Assembly (NCBI RefSeq): GCF_035961655.1 | Contig: NZ_CP108393.1 | Coordinates: 3,703,501 to 3,767,500 of the forward strand | Reading direction: 5' to 3' | Source: Streptomyces sp. NBC_01317 | GTDB taxonomy: Bacteria; Actinomycetota; Actinomycetes; Streptomycetales; Streptomycetaceae | Length of the DNA: 64,000 bases | Shown here: one piece after another, positions 1-10,735 of the stretch | Layout of the letters: the number at the start of each line of letters is the position of its first letter | Numbering within the stretch: the first letter of the stretch is position 1 | Program-made: the position numbers and the translations under genes | The notes under the pieces: generated by a model | What the model was told of the DNA's origin: nothing | What the model saw: only the letters and a program-made list of their open reading frames with translations | The model's database searches: none

Positions 1-519
1 GCCCGGCTTCCGTACCCCGCGCATGGTCATGCACATGTGCTCGCACTCGATGACCACGATCACTCCCCGGGGATCCAGGATCTCCATCAGCGAGTCGGCG
101 ATCTGGGTCGTCAGCCGCTCCTGGACCTGCGGGCGGCGCGCGTACACGTCCACCAGCCGGGCCAGCTTGGACAGTCCGGTGATCTTGCCGTCGGCGGACG
201 GGATGTAGCCCACGTGCGCCACCCCGACGAACGGCACGAGGTGGTGCTCGCAGGAACTCATGACCTCGATGTCCTTCACCAGGACCATCTCGTCGTGCCC
301 CAGGTCGAACGTCGTCGTCAGGACATCCTCGGGTGTCTGCCACAGCCCCGCGTATATCTCCTTGTACGCGCGGGCCACCCGCTCCGGGGTCGCTCGCAGA
401 CCGTCGCGGTCCGGGTCCTCGCCGATGGCGAACAGCAGCTCCCGCACCGCATTCTCCACCCGCTTCTCGTCGTACTCATGGATCGGGCTCTCCCCGTCCA
501 GAGTCACCGGGTCGGTCAT
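1..519 (-). CDS. folE: GTP cyclohydrolase I, 3' end cut by window edge
   Basis: Converts GTP to 7,8-dihydroneopterin triphosphate, the first step of folate/pterin synthesis, in the cytoplasm. 173 residues are visible from the ATG at 519; the usual length is about 200, so the C-terminus lies outside the window. The zinc ligands are present: Cys90 and His93 in [10 protein letters not shown] and Cys163 in ECEHMC. It follows ftsH on the same strand, separated by a strong hairpin, so it probably has its own promoter in or after that gap. The ftsH-folE order is usual in Streptomyces. Confidence 0.96.
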   Translation of the reverse strand, partial: MTDPVTLDGESPIHEYDEKRVENAVRELLFAIGEDPDRDGLRATPERVARAYKEIYAGLWQTPEDVLTTTFDLGHDEMVLVKDIEVMSSCEHHLVPFVGVAHVGYIPSADGKITGLSKLARLVDVYARRPQVQERLTTQIADSLMEILDPRGVIVVIECEHMCMTMRGVRKPG

Positions 520-556
520 GTATGTGCCTCGTTCCTGTGCCGTCCTGTGGGCGGGC

Positions 557-606
557 AAACGAATGCCGCGCCCCCACAGGCTAAAACCTGGGGGACGCGG
601 CATGCA
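557..606 (-). terminator. Terminator-like hairpin between ftsH and folE
   Basis: A long inverted repeat around a CTAAAA loop: GCCGCGCCCCCACAGG on one side and CCTGGGGGACGCGGC on the other, with one bulge. It lies just downstream of the ftsH stop on the minus strand. No U-tract follows, as is common in Streptomyces terminators. Confidence 0.7.
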
Positions 607-632
607 TTCCGGGCCTTCTCGACGGTCCGGGA

Positions 633-2669
633 TCAGCTCTCCGGGCGGTCCTCGGGGATCGCTTCGGTCGGTGTCTCACCGGTCGTCACGGAGGGCAGGC
701 CACCGTTCGAACCGTTGGCGCCGATCGCGCCGTTGGTGAGCGCCAGCTCCTTGGGTGAGAGCACCGGCGGACGCGTCGAAGGCGTACGACGCGAGGAGCC
801 GGTCCACGCCGGGCGGGCGGGGCGCCGAACGATGGTGGAGAAGATCTCGGCGATCTGCTCCTTGTTCAGCGTCTCCTTCTCCAGGAGCGCGAGGACCAGG
901 TTGTCGAGAACGTCGCGGTTCTCGACCAGGATCTCCCAGGCCTCGTTGTGCGCGGTCTCGATGAGCTTCTTGACCTCTTCGTCGACCAGCGCCGCGACCT
1001 CTTCCGAGTAGTCGCGCTGGTGGCCCATCTCACGGCCGAGGAAGGGCTCGGTGTTGTCGCCGCCGAACTTGATGGCGCCGAGCCGCTCGGTCATGCCGTA
1101 CTGGGTCACCATGGCCCTGGCGGTCGCCGAGGCCTTCTCGATGTCGTTGGCGGCGCCCGTGGTCGGGTCGTGGAAGACCAGTTCCTCGGCGGCGCGCCCG
1201 CCCATCATGTACGCGAGCTGGTCGAGCATCTCGTTGCGCGTGGTGGAGTACTTGTCCTCGTCGGGCAGGACCATGGTGTAACCCAGGGCCCGGCCGCGGG
1301 ACAGGATGGTGATCTTGTGCACCGGGTCGGAGTTCGGAGACGCCGCGGCGACCAGGGCGTGTCCGCCCTCGTGGTACGCGGTGATCTTCTTTTCCTTCTC
1401 GGACATGATCCGGGTCCGCTTCTGCGGGCCCGCCACCACACGGTCGATCGCCTCGTCCAGCGCGTGGTTGTCCACGAGCTTCTTGTCGCCGCGCGCGGTG
1501 AGCAGCGCGGCTTCGTTCAGCACGTTCGCCAGGTCGGCGCCGGTGAAGCCGGGCGTACGACGGGCGACCGCGCCCAGGTCGACGTCCGGGGCGACCGGCT
1601 TGCCCTTCTGGTGGACCTTGAGGATCTCCAGACGGCCCAGCATGTCGGGGCGGTCGACGGCGATCTGCCGGTCGAAGCGGCCCGGGCGCAGCAGCGCCGG
1701 GTCGAGGATGTCGGGCCGGTTCGTGGCGGCGATCAGGATCACGCCGCCCTTCACGTCGAAGCCGTCCATCTCCACGAGCAGCTGGTTCAGCGTCTGCTCG
1801 CGCTCGTCGTGGCCACCGCCGAGACCCGCGCCGCGGTGCCGGCCGACGGCGTCGATCTCGTCGACGAAGACGATCGCCGGGGCGTTCGCCTTGGCCTGCT
1901 CGAAGAGGTCACGCACGCGGGACGCGCCGACACCGACGAACATCTCGACGAAGTCGGAGCCGGAGATCGAGTAGAACGGCACCCCGGCCTCCCCCGCGAC
2001 GGCGCGGGCGAGCAGCGTCTTGCCCGTACCGGGCGGGCCGTACAGCAGCACACCCTTCGGGATCTTGGCGCCGACGGCCTGGAACTTCGCCGGCTCCTGG
2101 AGGAACTCCTTGATCTCGTGGAGCTCCTCGACGGCCTCGTCGGACCCCGCCACGTCGGCGAACGTCGTCTTCGGGGTGTCCTTGGTGATGAGCTTGGCCT
2201 TGGACTTCCCGAACTGCATGACGCGGGAGCCGCCGCCCTGCATGGAATTCATCAGGAACAGGAAGACCACGACGATCAGCACGAAGGGCAGCAGCGAGAA
2301 CAGCACCGAGAGGAACGGGCTCTGCTTCGACGGCGAGACCGTGTAGCCCTTCTTGATGTCGCCGCTGTCGAACTTCGCCTGAAGCGTCTTGGCCAGGGTC
2401 GAGCCCTGGCTGCCGATGTAGCTCGCCTGGATCTTGCTGCTGTCCTTGACCTTCACGCCGGACTTGAGCTCGGCCTTGATGATCTGATCGTCGCCGGTCG
2501 TCAGTTTGACCTGCTGGACCTGGTTCTTGTTGATCGCCTGGATCACCTGGCCGGTGTCCACTGTCTTATAGCCGCCCGACGAGCCGACGACCTGCATCAA
2601 CACGACCACGGCGAGGACGGCCAGCACGATCCACATGACCGGCCCACGGAAGTATCGCTTCACGTCCAT
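633..2669 (-). CDS. ftsH: ATP-dependent zinc metalloprotease FtsH
   Basis: Membrane-anchored AAA+ protease that degrades damaged and regulatory membrane and cytosolic proteins. 678 aa. Two N-terminal membrane segments (about residues 10-28 and 120-140) flank an extracytoplasmic FtsH_ext domain. The AAA+ module has Walker A GPPGTGKT (211-218), Walker B VFVDEID (267-273) and the second region of homology [17 protein letters not shown]. The zinc site HEGGH is at 433-437. The C-terminal tail is low-complexity and Gly/Asn/Ser-rich, as in other actinobacterial FtsH. It is transcribed after hpt and tilS on the same strand, the standard Streptomyces order. Confidence 0.98.
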   Translation of the reverse strand: MDVKRYFRGPVMWIVLAVLAVVVLMQVVGSSGGYKTVDTGQVIQAINKNQVQQVKLTTGDDQIIKAELKSGVKVKDSSKIQASYIGSQGSTLAKTLQAKFDSGDIKKGYTVSPSKQSPFLSVLFSLLPFVLIVVVFLFLMNSMQGGGSRVMQFGKSKAKLITKDTPKTTFADVAGSDEAVEELHEIKEFLQEPAKFQAVGAKIPKGVLLYGPPGTGKTLLARAVAGEAGVPFYSISGSDFVEMFVGVGASRVRDLFEQAKANAPAIVFVDEIDAVGRHRGAGLGGGHDEREQTLNQLLVEMDGFDVKGGVILIAATNRPDILDPALLRPGRFDRQIAVDRPDMLGRLEILKVHQKGKPVAPDVDLGAVARRTPGFTGADLANVLNEAALLTARGDKKLVDNHALDEAIDRVVAGPQKRTRIMSEKEKKITAYHEGGHALVAAASPNSDPVHKITILSRGRALGYTMVLPDEDKYSTTRNEMLDQLAYMMGGRAAEELVFHDPTTGAANDIEKASATARAMVTQYGMTERLGAIKFGGDNTEPFLGREMGHQRDYSEEVAALVDEEVKKLIETAHNEAWEILVENRDVLDNLVLALLEKETLNKEQIAEIFSTIVRRPARPAWTGSSRRTPSTRPPVLSPKELALTNGAIGANGSNGGLPSVTTGETPTEAIPEDRPES

Positions 2670-2852
2670 CCATACGGAGCGAGAACGCTCCGTCCCTCCT
2701 GCCCGTAGGTAAATGCCGCTGTGAGAAAAGACTGTTCTTCGGACGGTACCCCAGCATTGTCACCCGCGACCGCACGGGACGGCTGACAAACCGGCCTTCC
2801 CATGCTCCAACGGCGGGAGGGGGGCCGGGGTTCCCGTCCGGGGCCGAACGGT

Positions 2853-3416
2853 TCAGCCGCCGTACACGTGCGGTGCGAGTGTGCCGACAAAAGGCATGTT
2901 GCGGTACTTCTCGTTGTAATCCAGGCCGTATCCGACGACGAACTCATTCGGAATGTCGAAACCGATCCACTTCACGTCGATCGCGACCTTTGCGGCATCC
3001 GGCTTACGGAGCAGGGTGACGACCTCCAGCGAGGCCGGCTCCCGGGAGCCCAGGTTGGACAGCAGCCACGACAGGGTCAGCCCCGAGTCGATGATGTCCT
3101 CGACGATCAGGACGTGCCGGCCCTTGATGTCGGTGTCCAGGTCCTTGAGGATCCTGACCACGCCGGAGGACTGCGTGCCCGCCCCGTACGAGGAGACGGC
3201 CATCCAGTCCATCGTCACGGGGGTGGACAGAGCTCGCGCCAGATCCGCCATCACCATCACGGCGCCCTTGAGCACCCCGACGAGAAGCAGATCCTTGCCC
3301 GCGTACTCCGCGTCGATCTTCCCGGCCAGTTCGGCCAGCTTCCCGTCGATCTCTTCCTTGGTGATGAGTACCGATTGAAGATCGGTGCCCAAGTCCTTGT
3401 CGTCCACCCGCATCAC
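2853..3416 (-). CDS. hpt: Hypoxanthine phosphoribosyltransferase
   Basis: Purine salvage enzyme that makes IMP or GMP from hypoxanthine or guanine and PRPP. 187 aa, normal length. The PRPP-binding loop [14 protein letters not shown] is at about 102-115, and the flexible-loop region [11 protein letters not shown] at 75-85. The start is ambiguous between GTG (3416) and the adjacent in-frame ATG (3413), because the sequence reads GTGATG. It lies 42 bp after the tilS stop, so tilS-hpt are probably co-transcribed, an arrangement widespread in bacteria. Confidence 0.96.
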   Translation of the reverse strand: MMRVDDKDLGTDLQSVLITKEEIDGKLAELAGKIDAEYAGKDLLLVGVLKGAVMVMADLARALSTPVTMDWMAVSSYGAGTQSSGVVRILKDLDTDIKGRHVLIVEDIIDSGLTLSWLLSNLGSREPASLEVVTLLRKPDAAKVAIDVKWIGFDIPNEFVVGYGLDYNEKYRNMPFVGTLAPHVYGG

Positions 3417-3458
3417 TTTCGTCGTCGCCAGGAGACCAGCGCCACAGATGCTGTCGTC

Positions 3459-4514
3459 TCAGCCCTGCCGGATGACCAGTCTGCCACCCTGCCTCCTGGC
3501 CTCCACGCGGCCGGGCAGGTTGATGGCTCCCTGGCCGCGCCAGCCCGTGATCAGGCGGTCGACCTCCTCGATGTGCCGGGCGAACAGCGAACCGGCCGGG
3601 GCGCCCGCGGCGATGACCGCCGTACGCAGCACGCGGCGGCGGACGGCGGGCGGCAGCGCGTACAGCTTCGCGCACTCCAGCAGGCCCGACGCGTCCCGTA
3701 CGGAACGGTCCGCGTCGGCCGCCCAGGCGTCCAGGGCGTCCGCGTCGTCGCGGGAGAGCCGTGCCGTACGGGCCAGGGCCTCCACCACGCCCTTGCCGAG
3801 CGCCTTCTCCAGGGCGGGCAGCCCCTCGTGGCGCAGCCGGGAGCGGGTGTAGGCCGGGTCGGTGTTGTGCGGGTCGTCCCAGACGGGGATCGACTGCACC
3901 AGACAGGCCTTGCGGGCGGTCTGGCGGTCGACCTGGAGGAACGGGCGGCGGTACCGGCCGGCCGCCCCCGAGACGGCCGCCATACCGGAGAGCGAGCGGG
4001 TGCCCGAGCCACGGGCGAGGCCCAGCAGCACGGTCTCCGCCTGGTCGTCGCGGGTGTGGCCGAGGAGGACGGCGGCGGCGCCGTGGCGCTCCGCGGCGGC
4101 GTCCAGCGCCGCGTACCGCGCGTCGCGGGCGGCGGCCTCGGGGCCGCCGTCGCGGCCGACCGTCACCGCGACGGACTCGACGGGGTCGAGCCGCATGCCG
4201 CCCAGGCGGGCCACGACCTCGGCGGCGCGGAGGTCCGAGCCGTCCTGGAGGCCGTGGTCGACGGTGACGGCGCCGGCGCGGACGGAGAGTCTGGGGGCCT
4301 CGAAGGCGAGGGCCGAGGCGAGCGCCATGGAGTCGGCGCCGCCGGAGCAGGCGACGAGGACGAGCGGGCGGTCGTCGGCGACGAGCGTCGAAGTGCGGTG
4401 GGGGGTGGTGACGCGGGACGTCTCGGGCCGCTCGGTGAGGACGTCGTGCAGTACGTCGTGGAGTACGCGGCGGACCGCCAGGCGTATCGCCGCGACCGCA
4501 GGATGGGGACCCAT
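3459..4514 (-). CDS. tilS: tRNA(Ile)-lysidine synthase
   Basis: Modifies C34 of tRNA-Ile(CAU) to lysidine so that it reads AUA, using ATP and lysine. The PP-loop motif SGGADS is at residues 57-62, and the N-type ATP pyrophosphatase core continues with [20 protein letters not shown] and the RPFL...R motif. The ATG at 4514 is chosen because GAAGGG lies 9 bases upstream. The frame stays open to 4580, but the extra 22 residues are not family-like. That gives 351 aa, normal for actinobacterial TilS. It heads the tilS-hpt unit. Confidence 0.95.
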   Translation of the reverse strand: MGPHPAVAAIRLAVRRVLHDVLHDVLTERPETSRVTTPHRTSTLVADDRPLVLVACSGGADSMALASALAFEAPRLSVRAGAVTVDHGLQDGSDLRAAEVVARLGGMRLDPVESVAVTVGRDGGPEAAARDARYAALDAAAERHGAAAVLLGHTRDDQAETVLLGLARGSGTRSLSGMAAVSGAAGRYRRPFLQVDRQTARKACLVQSIPVWDDPHNTDPAYTRSRLRHEGLPALEKALGKGVVEALARTARLSRDDADALDAWAADADRSVRDASGLLECAKLYALPPAVRRRVLRTAVIAAGAPAGSLFARHIEEVDRLITGWRGQGAINLPGRVEARRQGGRLVIRQG

Positions 4515-4702
4515 GTCCGGTGCCCTTCGTGATGTTTTTCGGGGGGGTGCCTCGGTCGGAGACCGGCCTGAGACCGTCACGCAGAGTGCGTAGATGGTGA
4601 CAGATCCGAGCCATTACCCGAGCATGGCACGCCTACCCCTGGCTCACGGTCCCTCGGACGGGTGATTACTGAGGCGTACTTCTGCCGTCGGCGGGATCCG
4701 GG

Positions 4703-5839
4703 TCAGGAATCTGTCTTACGGTGCACCCTCGCCACCCAGTCCGCGGGCTTGGCGATCTCGGCCTTGGTGGGCAGGGTGTTGGGCGAGGTCCAGACGCGGT
4801 TGAAGCCGTCCATGCCGACCTCGTCGACCACGGCGCGCACGAACCGCTCCCCGTCCCGGTACTGGCGCAGCTTGGCGTCGAGCCCCAACAGCTTGCGCAG
4901 CGCCTGGTCCAGCCGGCTGGCTCCGCTGGCCCTGCGCTGCTGGAACTTCTCGCGGATCTCGGCGACGGACGGCACGACCTGCGGTCCGACGCCGTCCATC
5001 ACGTAGTCCGCGTGGCCTTCGAGCAGGGACATGACGGCGGTGAGGCGGCCGAGGACCTCGCGCTGCCCGGGGGTCTGGACCAGCTCGACGATGCTGCGGC
5101 CGTTGTCGTTGTCGTTGTCCTCGCCCTCGGGGCGGCTGCCCGTGAGGGACTGGGCCGCCTCCCTGAGCCGTTCCACGACGGTCATGGGGTCGACGTCGGT
5201 CTCGGCGAGGAAGGACTGGATCTCGCCCTGGAGGTGGTCCCTGAGCCAGGGCACACCGGTGAACTGCGTGCGGTGCGTCTCCTCGTGGAGGGCCACCCAG
5301 AGCCGGAAGTCGTGCGGGTCGACGTCCAGTTCACGCTCGACGTGGACGATGTTGGGGGCGACGAGCAGCAGCCGGCCGCCGCCGTCGGCACCCGACGGCA
5401 GGTCGCGGGTGGGCGGGGCGAACGTCTCGTACTGGCCGAGGACCCGGGACGACATGAACGACAGCAGCATGCCCAGCTCCACGCCGGTCACCTTGCCGCC
5501 GACCGCGCCGAAGACGGCGGAGCCGGGGCTGCCGGAGCGCCGCTCCTGCATCTTCTCGAACAGCGGCTTGAGCAGCTCGCGGAACCCGGCGACGTTGGCC
5601 CGCACCCAGCCGGCCCGGTCCACGACCAGCACGGGGGTGTCGGCGGGCTCGTGCCCCTCGGGGATCATCCGGGTGTACCCCCGGACGTGCTCCTCGGAGG
5701 CCTTGGCGTGCCGCCGCAGCTCGGCGACGATCTCGCGCGCCTCGTCCCGCGTCACTTCCGGGCCGGGCCGCGCCAGGCGGATCGCGGTCGCGACCGCGAG
5801 GTTCCAGTCGACCATCTCTGCACCACCGATGCTCGTCAT
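4703..5839 (-). CDS. Zinc-dependent metalloprotease, DUF2342 family
   Basis: 378 aa, cytoplasmic by sequence (no signal peptide). It matches the actinobacterial DUF2342 family, sometimes annotated as coenzyme-F420-associated. A metzincin-like HEETH is at 185-189, with a downstream EGHADY at 274-279 that could supply the third ligand (Glu) of a gluzincin-type site. The substrate is unknown. It sits between dacB and tilS on the same strand, its conserved position in Streptomyces. The start ATG at 5839 gives MTSIGGAEMVDWN; ATG at 5815 is an alternative. Confidence 0.85.
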   Translation of the reverse strand: MTSIGGAEMVDWNLAVATAIRLARPGPEVTRDEAREIVAELRRHAKASEEHVRGYTRMIPEGHEPADTPVLVVDRAGWVRANVAGFRELLKPLFEKMQERRSGSPGSAVFGAVGGKVTGVELGMLLSFMSSRVLGQYETFAPPTRDLPSGADGGGRLLLVAPNIVHVERELDVDPHDFRLWVALHEETHRTQFTGVPWLRDHLQGEIQSFLAETDVDPMTVVERLREAAQSLTGSRPEGEDNDNDNGRSIVELVQTPGQREVLGRLTAVMSLLEGHADYVMDGVGPQVVPSVAEIREKFQQRRASGASRLDQALRKLLGLDAKLRQYRDGERFVRAVVDEVGMDGFNRVWTSPNTLPTKAEIAKPADWVARVHRKTDS

Positions 5840-5917
5840 GCGTCAACCGTACGTGGTCGGCGGCGGAGTCGTCAGGGGACGACGGGGGCCGTACGGCGGA
5901 GCCGCCGGGGGACAACA

Positions 5918-5933
5918 GGCCCCGCACGGGGCC
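5918..5933 (-). terminator. Short hairpin after dacB
   Basis: A perfect 7-bp GC stem (GGCCCCG / CGGGGCC) with a two-base loop, 12 bases past the dacB stop on the minus strand. It is short, so the call is tentative. Confidence 0.4.
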
Positions 5934-5944
5934 GTCCGGGGGCC

Positions 5945-7363
5945 TCAGCGGGGGCCGAGGGCGGCGGAGAGGCGGTCCAGGGCCGTCTGGGCGGGGTCGG
6001 GCGCGGGGGTCGCGCCGGCCAGGAACGCGAAGGCCAGGAGCCGTCCCCCGGTGTCCACGACGGTGCCCGCGAGGGTGTTCACGCCGGTCAGCGTGCCGGT
6101 CTTCGCCCGAACGAGTCCCCTGGCCGGTACGTCGCCCTCGTACCGCCCCCGCAGGGTGCCGCTGAATCCGGCGACGGGCAGTCCGGTCAGGACGGGGCGC
6201 AGCTCCGGGTGGTCGGGGTCGGCGGCCCGGGCCAGCAGGGCGGTCAGCAGGGAGGCGCCGACCCGGTCCTTGCGGCTCAGTCCGCTGCCGTCGGTGAACC
6301 GGGCGTGGCCGAGGGGCAGTTCCAGTTCCTCGATCTGTTCGGTGACGGCCCGTCCGGCGCCCGCGAAGCTCGCCGGTTCGTCCTCGGCGAGGGCGGTCTG
6401 GCGGGCCAGGGACTCGGCGAGGTCGTTGTCGCTCTCGGTCAGGGTCCGCTCGACCAGCGCGGACAGCGGCGCGGAGTACGTCCTGGCCAGGGGCTTCGCG
6501 CCCTTGGGGGCCCGGTGGGGGCCGGTGGTGTCGGTGATCCTGACGCCCCGGTCGCGCAGCAGCCCGGCGAAGACGTCGGCGGCGTCGCCGGCCGGGTCTC
6601 CGCTACGAGGGGCGGGCCCGCTGGTGGAGTGGTCGAGGCGGCCCTCGTCGGCCATCAGGGCGACGACGGGGGCGATGTTGTCGTTGGGGCCGATGGGGTG
6701 TTCGCGGGGGCCCGAGTAGAGGGAGACGTCGTAGCCGATCTCGACGGCGGCGATCCCCCGGTCGCCGAGGGCGCGGGCGGTGTCGTCGGCGAGGGCGCCG
6801 AGCCGCCGGGTGTCGAGGGAGGCGTCGCCGCCGCCGACGAGGGTCAGCTTCCGCGCGTCGCGGCCGGCCACGACGGTGGTGGGGATGCGGTGTTCGGGGC
6901 CGAGCGCGGAGAGGGCGGCGACCATGGTGGCGATCTTCACGGTGGAGGCGGGGACCATCGGGGTGTCGGGGCTCCTGCCGTACAGCCGCCGGCCGGTGGC
7001 GACGTCGATGACGTCCGCCGTACGGACCGTGCCGAGCGCGGGGTCGTCCAGGAGCGGCCCGAGCTTCTTCCCGAGCTTCTCGGCGAGGCCGGCGGGCAGC
7101 CGGGCGGCGGCCGGGGCCGCACCGCCGAGCGCGGCGAGGACCGCCGGGGCGCTGGGGGCGGGGGCGGGCTGCCGGGCGGGGCCGTGCGCGGCCGGCGGGC
7201 CGTGATCTGCGCCACCTGTACGGTCCTGGGCGGCGGCCCAGCGCCGCTCGGCCTTACGCTGGCCGGAGTCCCATGGGCCCGCGAGCGAGACGGCTCCGGC
7301 GGCGAGCACCAGGCCGACGGCGACCGAACCCGCCGTGAGCTGCCACACTTTCGGCTCAAGCAC
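5945..7363 (-). CDS. dacB: D-alanyl-D-alanine carboxypeptidase / endopeptidase (PBP4 type)
   Basis: Low-molecular-mass penicillin-binding protein that trims or cleaves peptidoglycan cross-links outside the membrane. 472 aa with an N-terminal membrane anchor (about residues 8-30) and a Pro/Ala-rich linker. Penicillin-binding motifs are in order: SxxK in PASTVK (Ser140, Lys143), SxN in [10 protein letters not shown], and KTG in AKTGTL. The GTG at 7363 is preferred because AAAGGGG lies 10 bases upstream; the frame is open to 7408. It is divergent from ppa, a conserved pairing in Streptomyces. Confidence 0.94.
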   Translation of the reverse strand: MLEPKVWQLTAGSVAVGLVLAAGAVSLAGPWDSGQRKAERRWAAAQDRTGGADHGPPAAHGPARQPAPAPSAPAVLAALGGAAPAAARLPAGLAEKLGKKLGPLLDDPALGTVRTADVIDVATGRRLYGRSPDTPMVPASTVKIATMVAALSALGPEHRIPTTVVAGRDARKLTLVGGGDASLDTRRLGALADDTARALGDRGIAAVEIGYDVSLYSGPREHPIGPNDNIAPVVALMADEGRLDHSTSGPAPRSGDPAGDAADVFAGLLRDRGVRITDTTGPHRAPKGAKPLARTYSAPLSALVERTLTESDNDLAESLARQTALAEDEPASFAGAGRAVTEQIEELELPLGHARFTDGSGLSRKDRVGASLLTALLARAADPDHPELRPVLTGLPVAGFSGTLRGRYEGDVPARGLVRAKTGTLTGVNTLAGTVVDTGGRLLAFAFLAGATPAPDPAQTALDRLSAALGPR

Positions 7364-7536
7364 GGCTGACCAGCCCCTTTCGCGAACACACACCTGCGTG
7401 GGGGACACTTAATCACTGCGCCTTGCCACGAGCACGGCACCCCGGCCAACGGCGGCCCGTCCGGCCGCGGCACGGGGTGCTTCTCCGTGAGGCCGCAACC
7501 TCACCGTACGCATGTGTTGATCATGGAGGAGCACCC

Positions 7537-8034
7537 GTGGAGTTCGACGTCACCATCGAGATCCCTAAGGGTTCGCGGAACAAGTACGAGGTGGACCACG
7601 AGACCGGTCGGATCCGCCTTGACCGTCGTCTCTTCACCTCGACCAGCTACCCGGCCGACTACGGCTTCGTCGAGAACACCCTGGGTGAGGACGGCGATCC
7701 CCTGGACGCCCTCGTCATCCTGGACGACCCGACGTTCCCCGGCTGCCTCATCAAGTGCCGCGCGATCGGCATGTTCCGGATGACCGACGAGGCGGGCGGC
7801 GACGACAAGCTGCTGTGCGTCCCGGCGTCGGACCCGCGGGTGGAGCACCTGCGCGACATCCACCACGTGTCCGAGTTCGACCGCCTGGAGATCCAGCACT
7901 TCTTCGAGGTCTACAAGGACCTGGAGCCCGGCAAGTCCGTCGAGGGCGCCGACTGGGTCGGCCGCGCCGAGGCCGAGGCCGAGATCGAGGCCTCGTACAA
8001 GCGTCTTGAGGCGCAGGGCGGCGCGCACCACTGA
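7537..8034 (+). CDS. ppa: Inorganic pyrophosphatase
   Basis: Hydrolyses pyrophosphate to two phosphates, pulling biosynthetic reactions forward. 165 aa, a family I enzyme. The signature DGDPLDALV is present, as are the metal-binding acidic residues downstream. The GTG at 7537 is preceded by GGAGGA (6-base spacing), which decides the start; the upstream open frame is not coding. It is monocistronic, with a hairpin immediately downstream. Confidence 0.97.
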   Translation: MEFDVTIEIPKGSRNKYEVDHETGRIRLDRRLFTSTSYPADYGFVENTLGEDGDPLDALVILDDPTFPGCLIKCRAIGMFRMTDEAGGDDKLLCVPASDPRVEHLRDIHHVSEFDRLEIQHFFEVYKDLEPGKSVEGADWVGRAEAEAEIEASYKRLEAQGGAHH

Positions 8035-8058
8035 CCGCCTGACCGTGTACGGCCGTAC

Positions 8059-8090
8059 GGGCGGCGCATCCCTCCGGGGGTGTGCCGCCC
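8059..8090 (+). terminator. Hairpin after ppa
   Basis: GGGCGGC...GCCGCCC arms with additional inner pairing around a TCCG loop, 25 bases past the ppa stop and before the next gene. Confidence 0.6.
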
Positions 8091-8135
8091 ATCCGTGTGT
8101 AAGGGGGACGGGGGACTACAGGAACGCAGGACGAC

Positions 8136-9788
8136 GTGGAAGAGAGCGGGAAGCAGACAGTGGTGGGCGAGTCGGACGGTCCTGAGGACCGCAAGCCTCC
8201 TTCGGACGAGGCGCGCAGTGCCTTCGCCCCGCCCCTCGGGGTGGACAGGCCGCGCGCGTACGGTCTGCCGTCCCAGGCGGGTGCGCCGTCCCAGGCGGGT
8301 CTGCCGTCCCAGGCGGGTCTGCCGTCCCAGGCGGGTCTGCCGTCCCAGGCCCTCACCCCGGCGGAGGGCACGCCCCTCGTCCGGTTGACGAAAGAGGCGC
8401 CCTGGCAGGACCGGATGCGCACCCTCCTACGGATGCCGGTCGGCGAACGGCCCGTACCGGAGACCGTGCAGCGGCACGACGACGCGGGCCCCGCCGTCCC
8501 CCGGGTCCTGGACCTGACGCTGCGTATCGGTGAGCTGCTGCTCGCGGGCGGCGAGGGCGCGGAGGACGTCGAGACGGCGATGTTCGCGGTCAGCCGCGCG
8601 TACGGACTGGCCCGCTGCGAGCCGACGGTGACCTTCACCCTGCTGTCGATCTCGTACCAGCCGTCGCTGGTGGAGGACCCGGTGACGGCCAGTCGGACCG
8701 TACGGCGCCGGGGGACGGACTACACGCGGCTCGCGGCGGTCTTCACGCTCGTGGACGACATCACGGCCGAGGACACGGACGTCACGCTGGAGGACGCGTA
8801 CCGACGGCTCGCGGTGATACGGCGCAACCGCCACCCGTACCCGGGCTGGGCGCTGACGCTGGCGAGCGGGCTGCTGGCGGGGGCCGCGTCGGTGCTGGTC
8901 GGCGGTGGTCCCGTGGTGTTCGTCGCGGCGGCGCTCGGGGCGATGCTCGGCGACCGGCTGGCGTGGCTGGCGGCGGGGCGCGGGCTGCCGGAGTTCTACC
9001 AGTTCGTGGTGGCGGCGATGCCGCCGGCCGCGATGGGGGTGGCGCTGACCCTGCTGGGGTCGGCCGTGCACTGGGACGGCCGGCCGTCGGCCGTCATCAC
9101 CGGTGGTCTGTTCGCGCTGCTGCCGGGGCGGGCGCTGGTGGCCGGGGTGCAGGACGGGCTGACGGGGTATTACATCACCGCGGCCGCGCGCCTGCTGGAG
9201 GTCATGTACTTCTTCGTCGCGATCATCATCGGTGTGCTGCTCGTGCTCTACCTGGGGGTGCAGCTCGACGCGCAGCTGAACCCGGACGCGGCGCTGAACA
9301 CCCCCGAGCGGCCGGTGGTACAGATCCTCTCGGCCGTCGTGCTGAGCTTCGCCTTCGCGATCCTGCTCCAGCAGGAACGTTCCACCGTGCTGATGGTCTC
9401 CGTCAACGGCGGGGTGGCGTGGGCGGTGTACGCGGCCATGCACCACACCGGGGGCATCTCGCCGGTGGCGGCCACGGCCGTGGCGGCGGGTCTGGTGGGG
9501 CTCTTCGGACAGCTCTTCTCGCGCTACCGCTTCGCGTCCGCGCTGCCGTACGTCACGGCGGCGATCGGTCCGCTGCTGCCCGGCTCCGCCACGTACTTCG
9601 GGCTGCTGGGCCTCGCCCAGAACGACCTGGACCACGGGCTGGCGTCCCTGTCGAAGGCGGCGGCGCTGGCGCTGGCGATCGCGATCGGGGTGAATCTCGG
9701 CGGGGAGATCTCCCGGCTGTTCCTCAAGGTGCCGGGAGCGGGCCGGGCGTCCGGCCGCCGCGCGGCCAAGCGGACGCGCGGCTTCTGA
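8136..9788 (+). CDS. Threonine/serine exporter family protein (ThrE-like)
   Basis: 550 aa integral membrane protein of the ThrE/DUF1212 family, which exports Thr/Ser in Corynebacterium; the substrate here is not shown. After a hydrophilic N-terminus of about 110 residues comes the family core (LDLTLRIGELLLAGGEGAEDVETAM). About ten hydrophobic segments follow from residue 240, with a second DUF3815-like half (VMYFFVAIIIGVLLVLY onward). The start is GTG at 8136. The N-terminus contains five LPSQAG-type hexapeptide repeats. It is convergent with the DedA gene, with only 28 bp between. Confidence 0.9.
   Translation: MEESGKQTVVGESDGPEDRKPPSDEARSAFAPPLGVDRPRAYGLPSQAGAPSQAGLPSQAGLPSQAGLPSQALTPAEGTPLVRLTKEAPWQDRMRTLLRMPVGERPVPETVQRHDDAGPAVPRVLDLTLRIGELLLAGGEGAEDVETAMFAVSRAYGLARCEPTVTFTLLSISYQPSLVEDPVTASRTVRRRGTDYTRLAAVFTLVDDITAEDTDVTLEDAYRRLAVIRRNRHPYPGWALTLASGLLAGAASVLVGGGPVVFVAAALGAMLGDRLAWLAAGRGLPEFYQFVVAAMPPAAMGVALTLLGSAVHWDGRPSAVITGGLFALLPGRALVAGVQDGLTGYYITAAARLLEVMYFFVAIIIGVLLVLYLGVQLDAQLNPDAALNTPERPVVQILSAVVLSFAFAILLQQERSTVLMVSVNGGVAWAVYAAMHHTGGISPVAATAVAAGLVGLFGQLFSRYRFASALPYVTAAIGPLLPGSATYFGLLGLAQNDLDHGLASLSKAAALALAIAIGVNLGGEISRLFLKVPGAGRASGRRAAKRTRGF
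8265..8354 (+). repeat. Five tandem 18-bp repeats inside the exporter gene
   Basis: Units CTGCCGTCCCAGGCGGGT, five copies in frame. The second copy begins GCG and the last diverges at its 3' end. They encode L-P-S-Q-A-G repeats in the cytoplasmic N-terminus. Near-identity of the units suggests recent slippage expansion. Confidence 0.95.
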
Positions 9789-9816
9789 TCCCTGACGAGC
9801 GGCGTCGGCCGGGCGG

Positions 9817-10521
9817 TCAGCGCTTCGCGTGGCGGCCGCGGCCGCCGGTCTCCGGGGCGGTGTCCGGGACGGGACGGCCGGCCGTGGAGCCGCCCTCCTT
9901 CTTGGACTTGGAGCGCGCCCGCAGGAACTCGATGGCGATCGGCAGCACCGAGATCAGCACGATCGCGATCAGGATCGTCTCGATGTGCTGGTGCACGAAG
10001 TCGATCTTGCCGAGCGCGGCGCCGAGCAGCGTGACACCCGCTCCCCAGAGCGTGCCGCCGATGATGTTGAAGGTGATGAACGAGCGGTAGTTCATCCGGC
10101 TCACACCGGCGATGATCGGCGTGAACGTCCTGACGACCGGCACGAAGCGGGCCAGGACCAGCGACTTGGGACCGTACTTCTCGAAGAATTCGTGCGCCTT
10201 CTCGACGTTCTCCTGCTTGAAGAGCCGGGAGTCCGGGCGCTTGAACAGCGAGGGCCCGACCTTGCGGCCGAAGAGATACCCGACCTGGTCCCCGATGATC
10301 GCCGCCAGCACCACCAGCACGCAGACGAGCCACAGCGGGTGGTCGAGCGTGCCCGCCGTGACCAGCAGGCCGGTGGTGAAGAGAAGCGAGTCCCCCGGCA
10401 GGAAGAAGCCGATGAGGAGGCCGGACTCGGCGAAGACGATGGCGAGGACACCGATCAGTCCGAAGGTCCCGATCAGATAGTCCGGGTCCAGCCAGCTGGG
10501 TCCGAGCGCAAGGGTGGTCAC
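9817..10521 (-). CDS. DedA family membrane protein
   Basis: 234 aa from the GTG at 10521, which has AGGAG 10 bases upstream. DedA/SNARE-associated family: likely lipid-carrier flippase or membrane-homeostasis protein (C55-P or phosphatidylethanolamine translocation in characterised members). It shows the typical re-entrant FLPGDSLLF near residue 40 and the conserved ARFVPVVRTFTPIIAG with essential arginines. There are about five hydrophobic segments and a basic, Gly-rich C-terminal tail. It is divergent from the ClC-type gene. Confidence 0.93.
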   Translation of the reverse strand: MTTLALGPSWLDPDYLIGTFGLIGVLAIVFAESGLLIGFFLPGDSLLFTTGLLVTAGTLDHPLWLVCVLVVLAAIIGDQVGYLFGRKVGPSLFKRPDSRLFKQENVEKAHEFFEKYGPKSLVLARFVPVVRTFTPIIAGVSRMNYRSFITFNIIGGTLWGAGVTLLGAALGKIDFVHQHIETILIAIVLISVLPIAIEFLRARSKSKKEGGSTAGRPVPDTAPETGGRGRHAKR

Positions 10522-10735
10522 GGGTTCCGGACTCCTGTGTCGTTGGTCGGTCGATCGTCGAATCGGCGTGGTCGGCCGCGCACAAGCTATCAACGCCTAC
10601 CCGCGCTCCCTGGTTCCACCCGCCCCCATGAGATCCGCCCCGGTCACAGGGGGGCGAACGACCCCGGGAACGGCCCGCCGTCCCCCCGGTCCCGGCCGGC
10701 GGTTCTTTCCACCCGCCATGCCCTCTTTTGCAGGG

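Noticed and set aside
948..2708. 586-codon plus-strand frame opposite ftsH
   Set aside because: Exactly antisense to ftsH, which has Walker and zinc motifs.
4721..7369. 882-codon open frame on the plus strand across the metalloprotease and dacB genes
   Set aside because: Antisense to two genes with clear catalytic motifs; the composition is the Gly/Val/Arg bias of a high-GC shadow frame.
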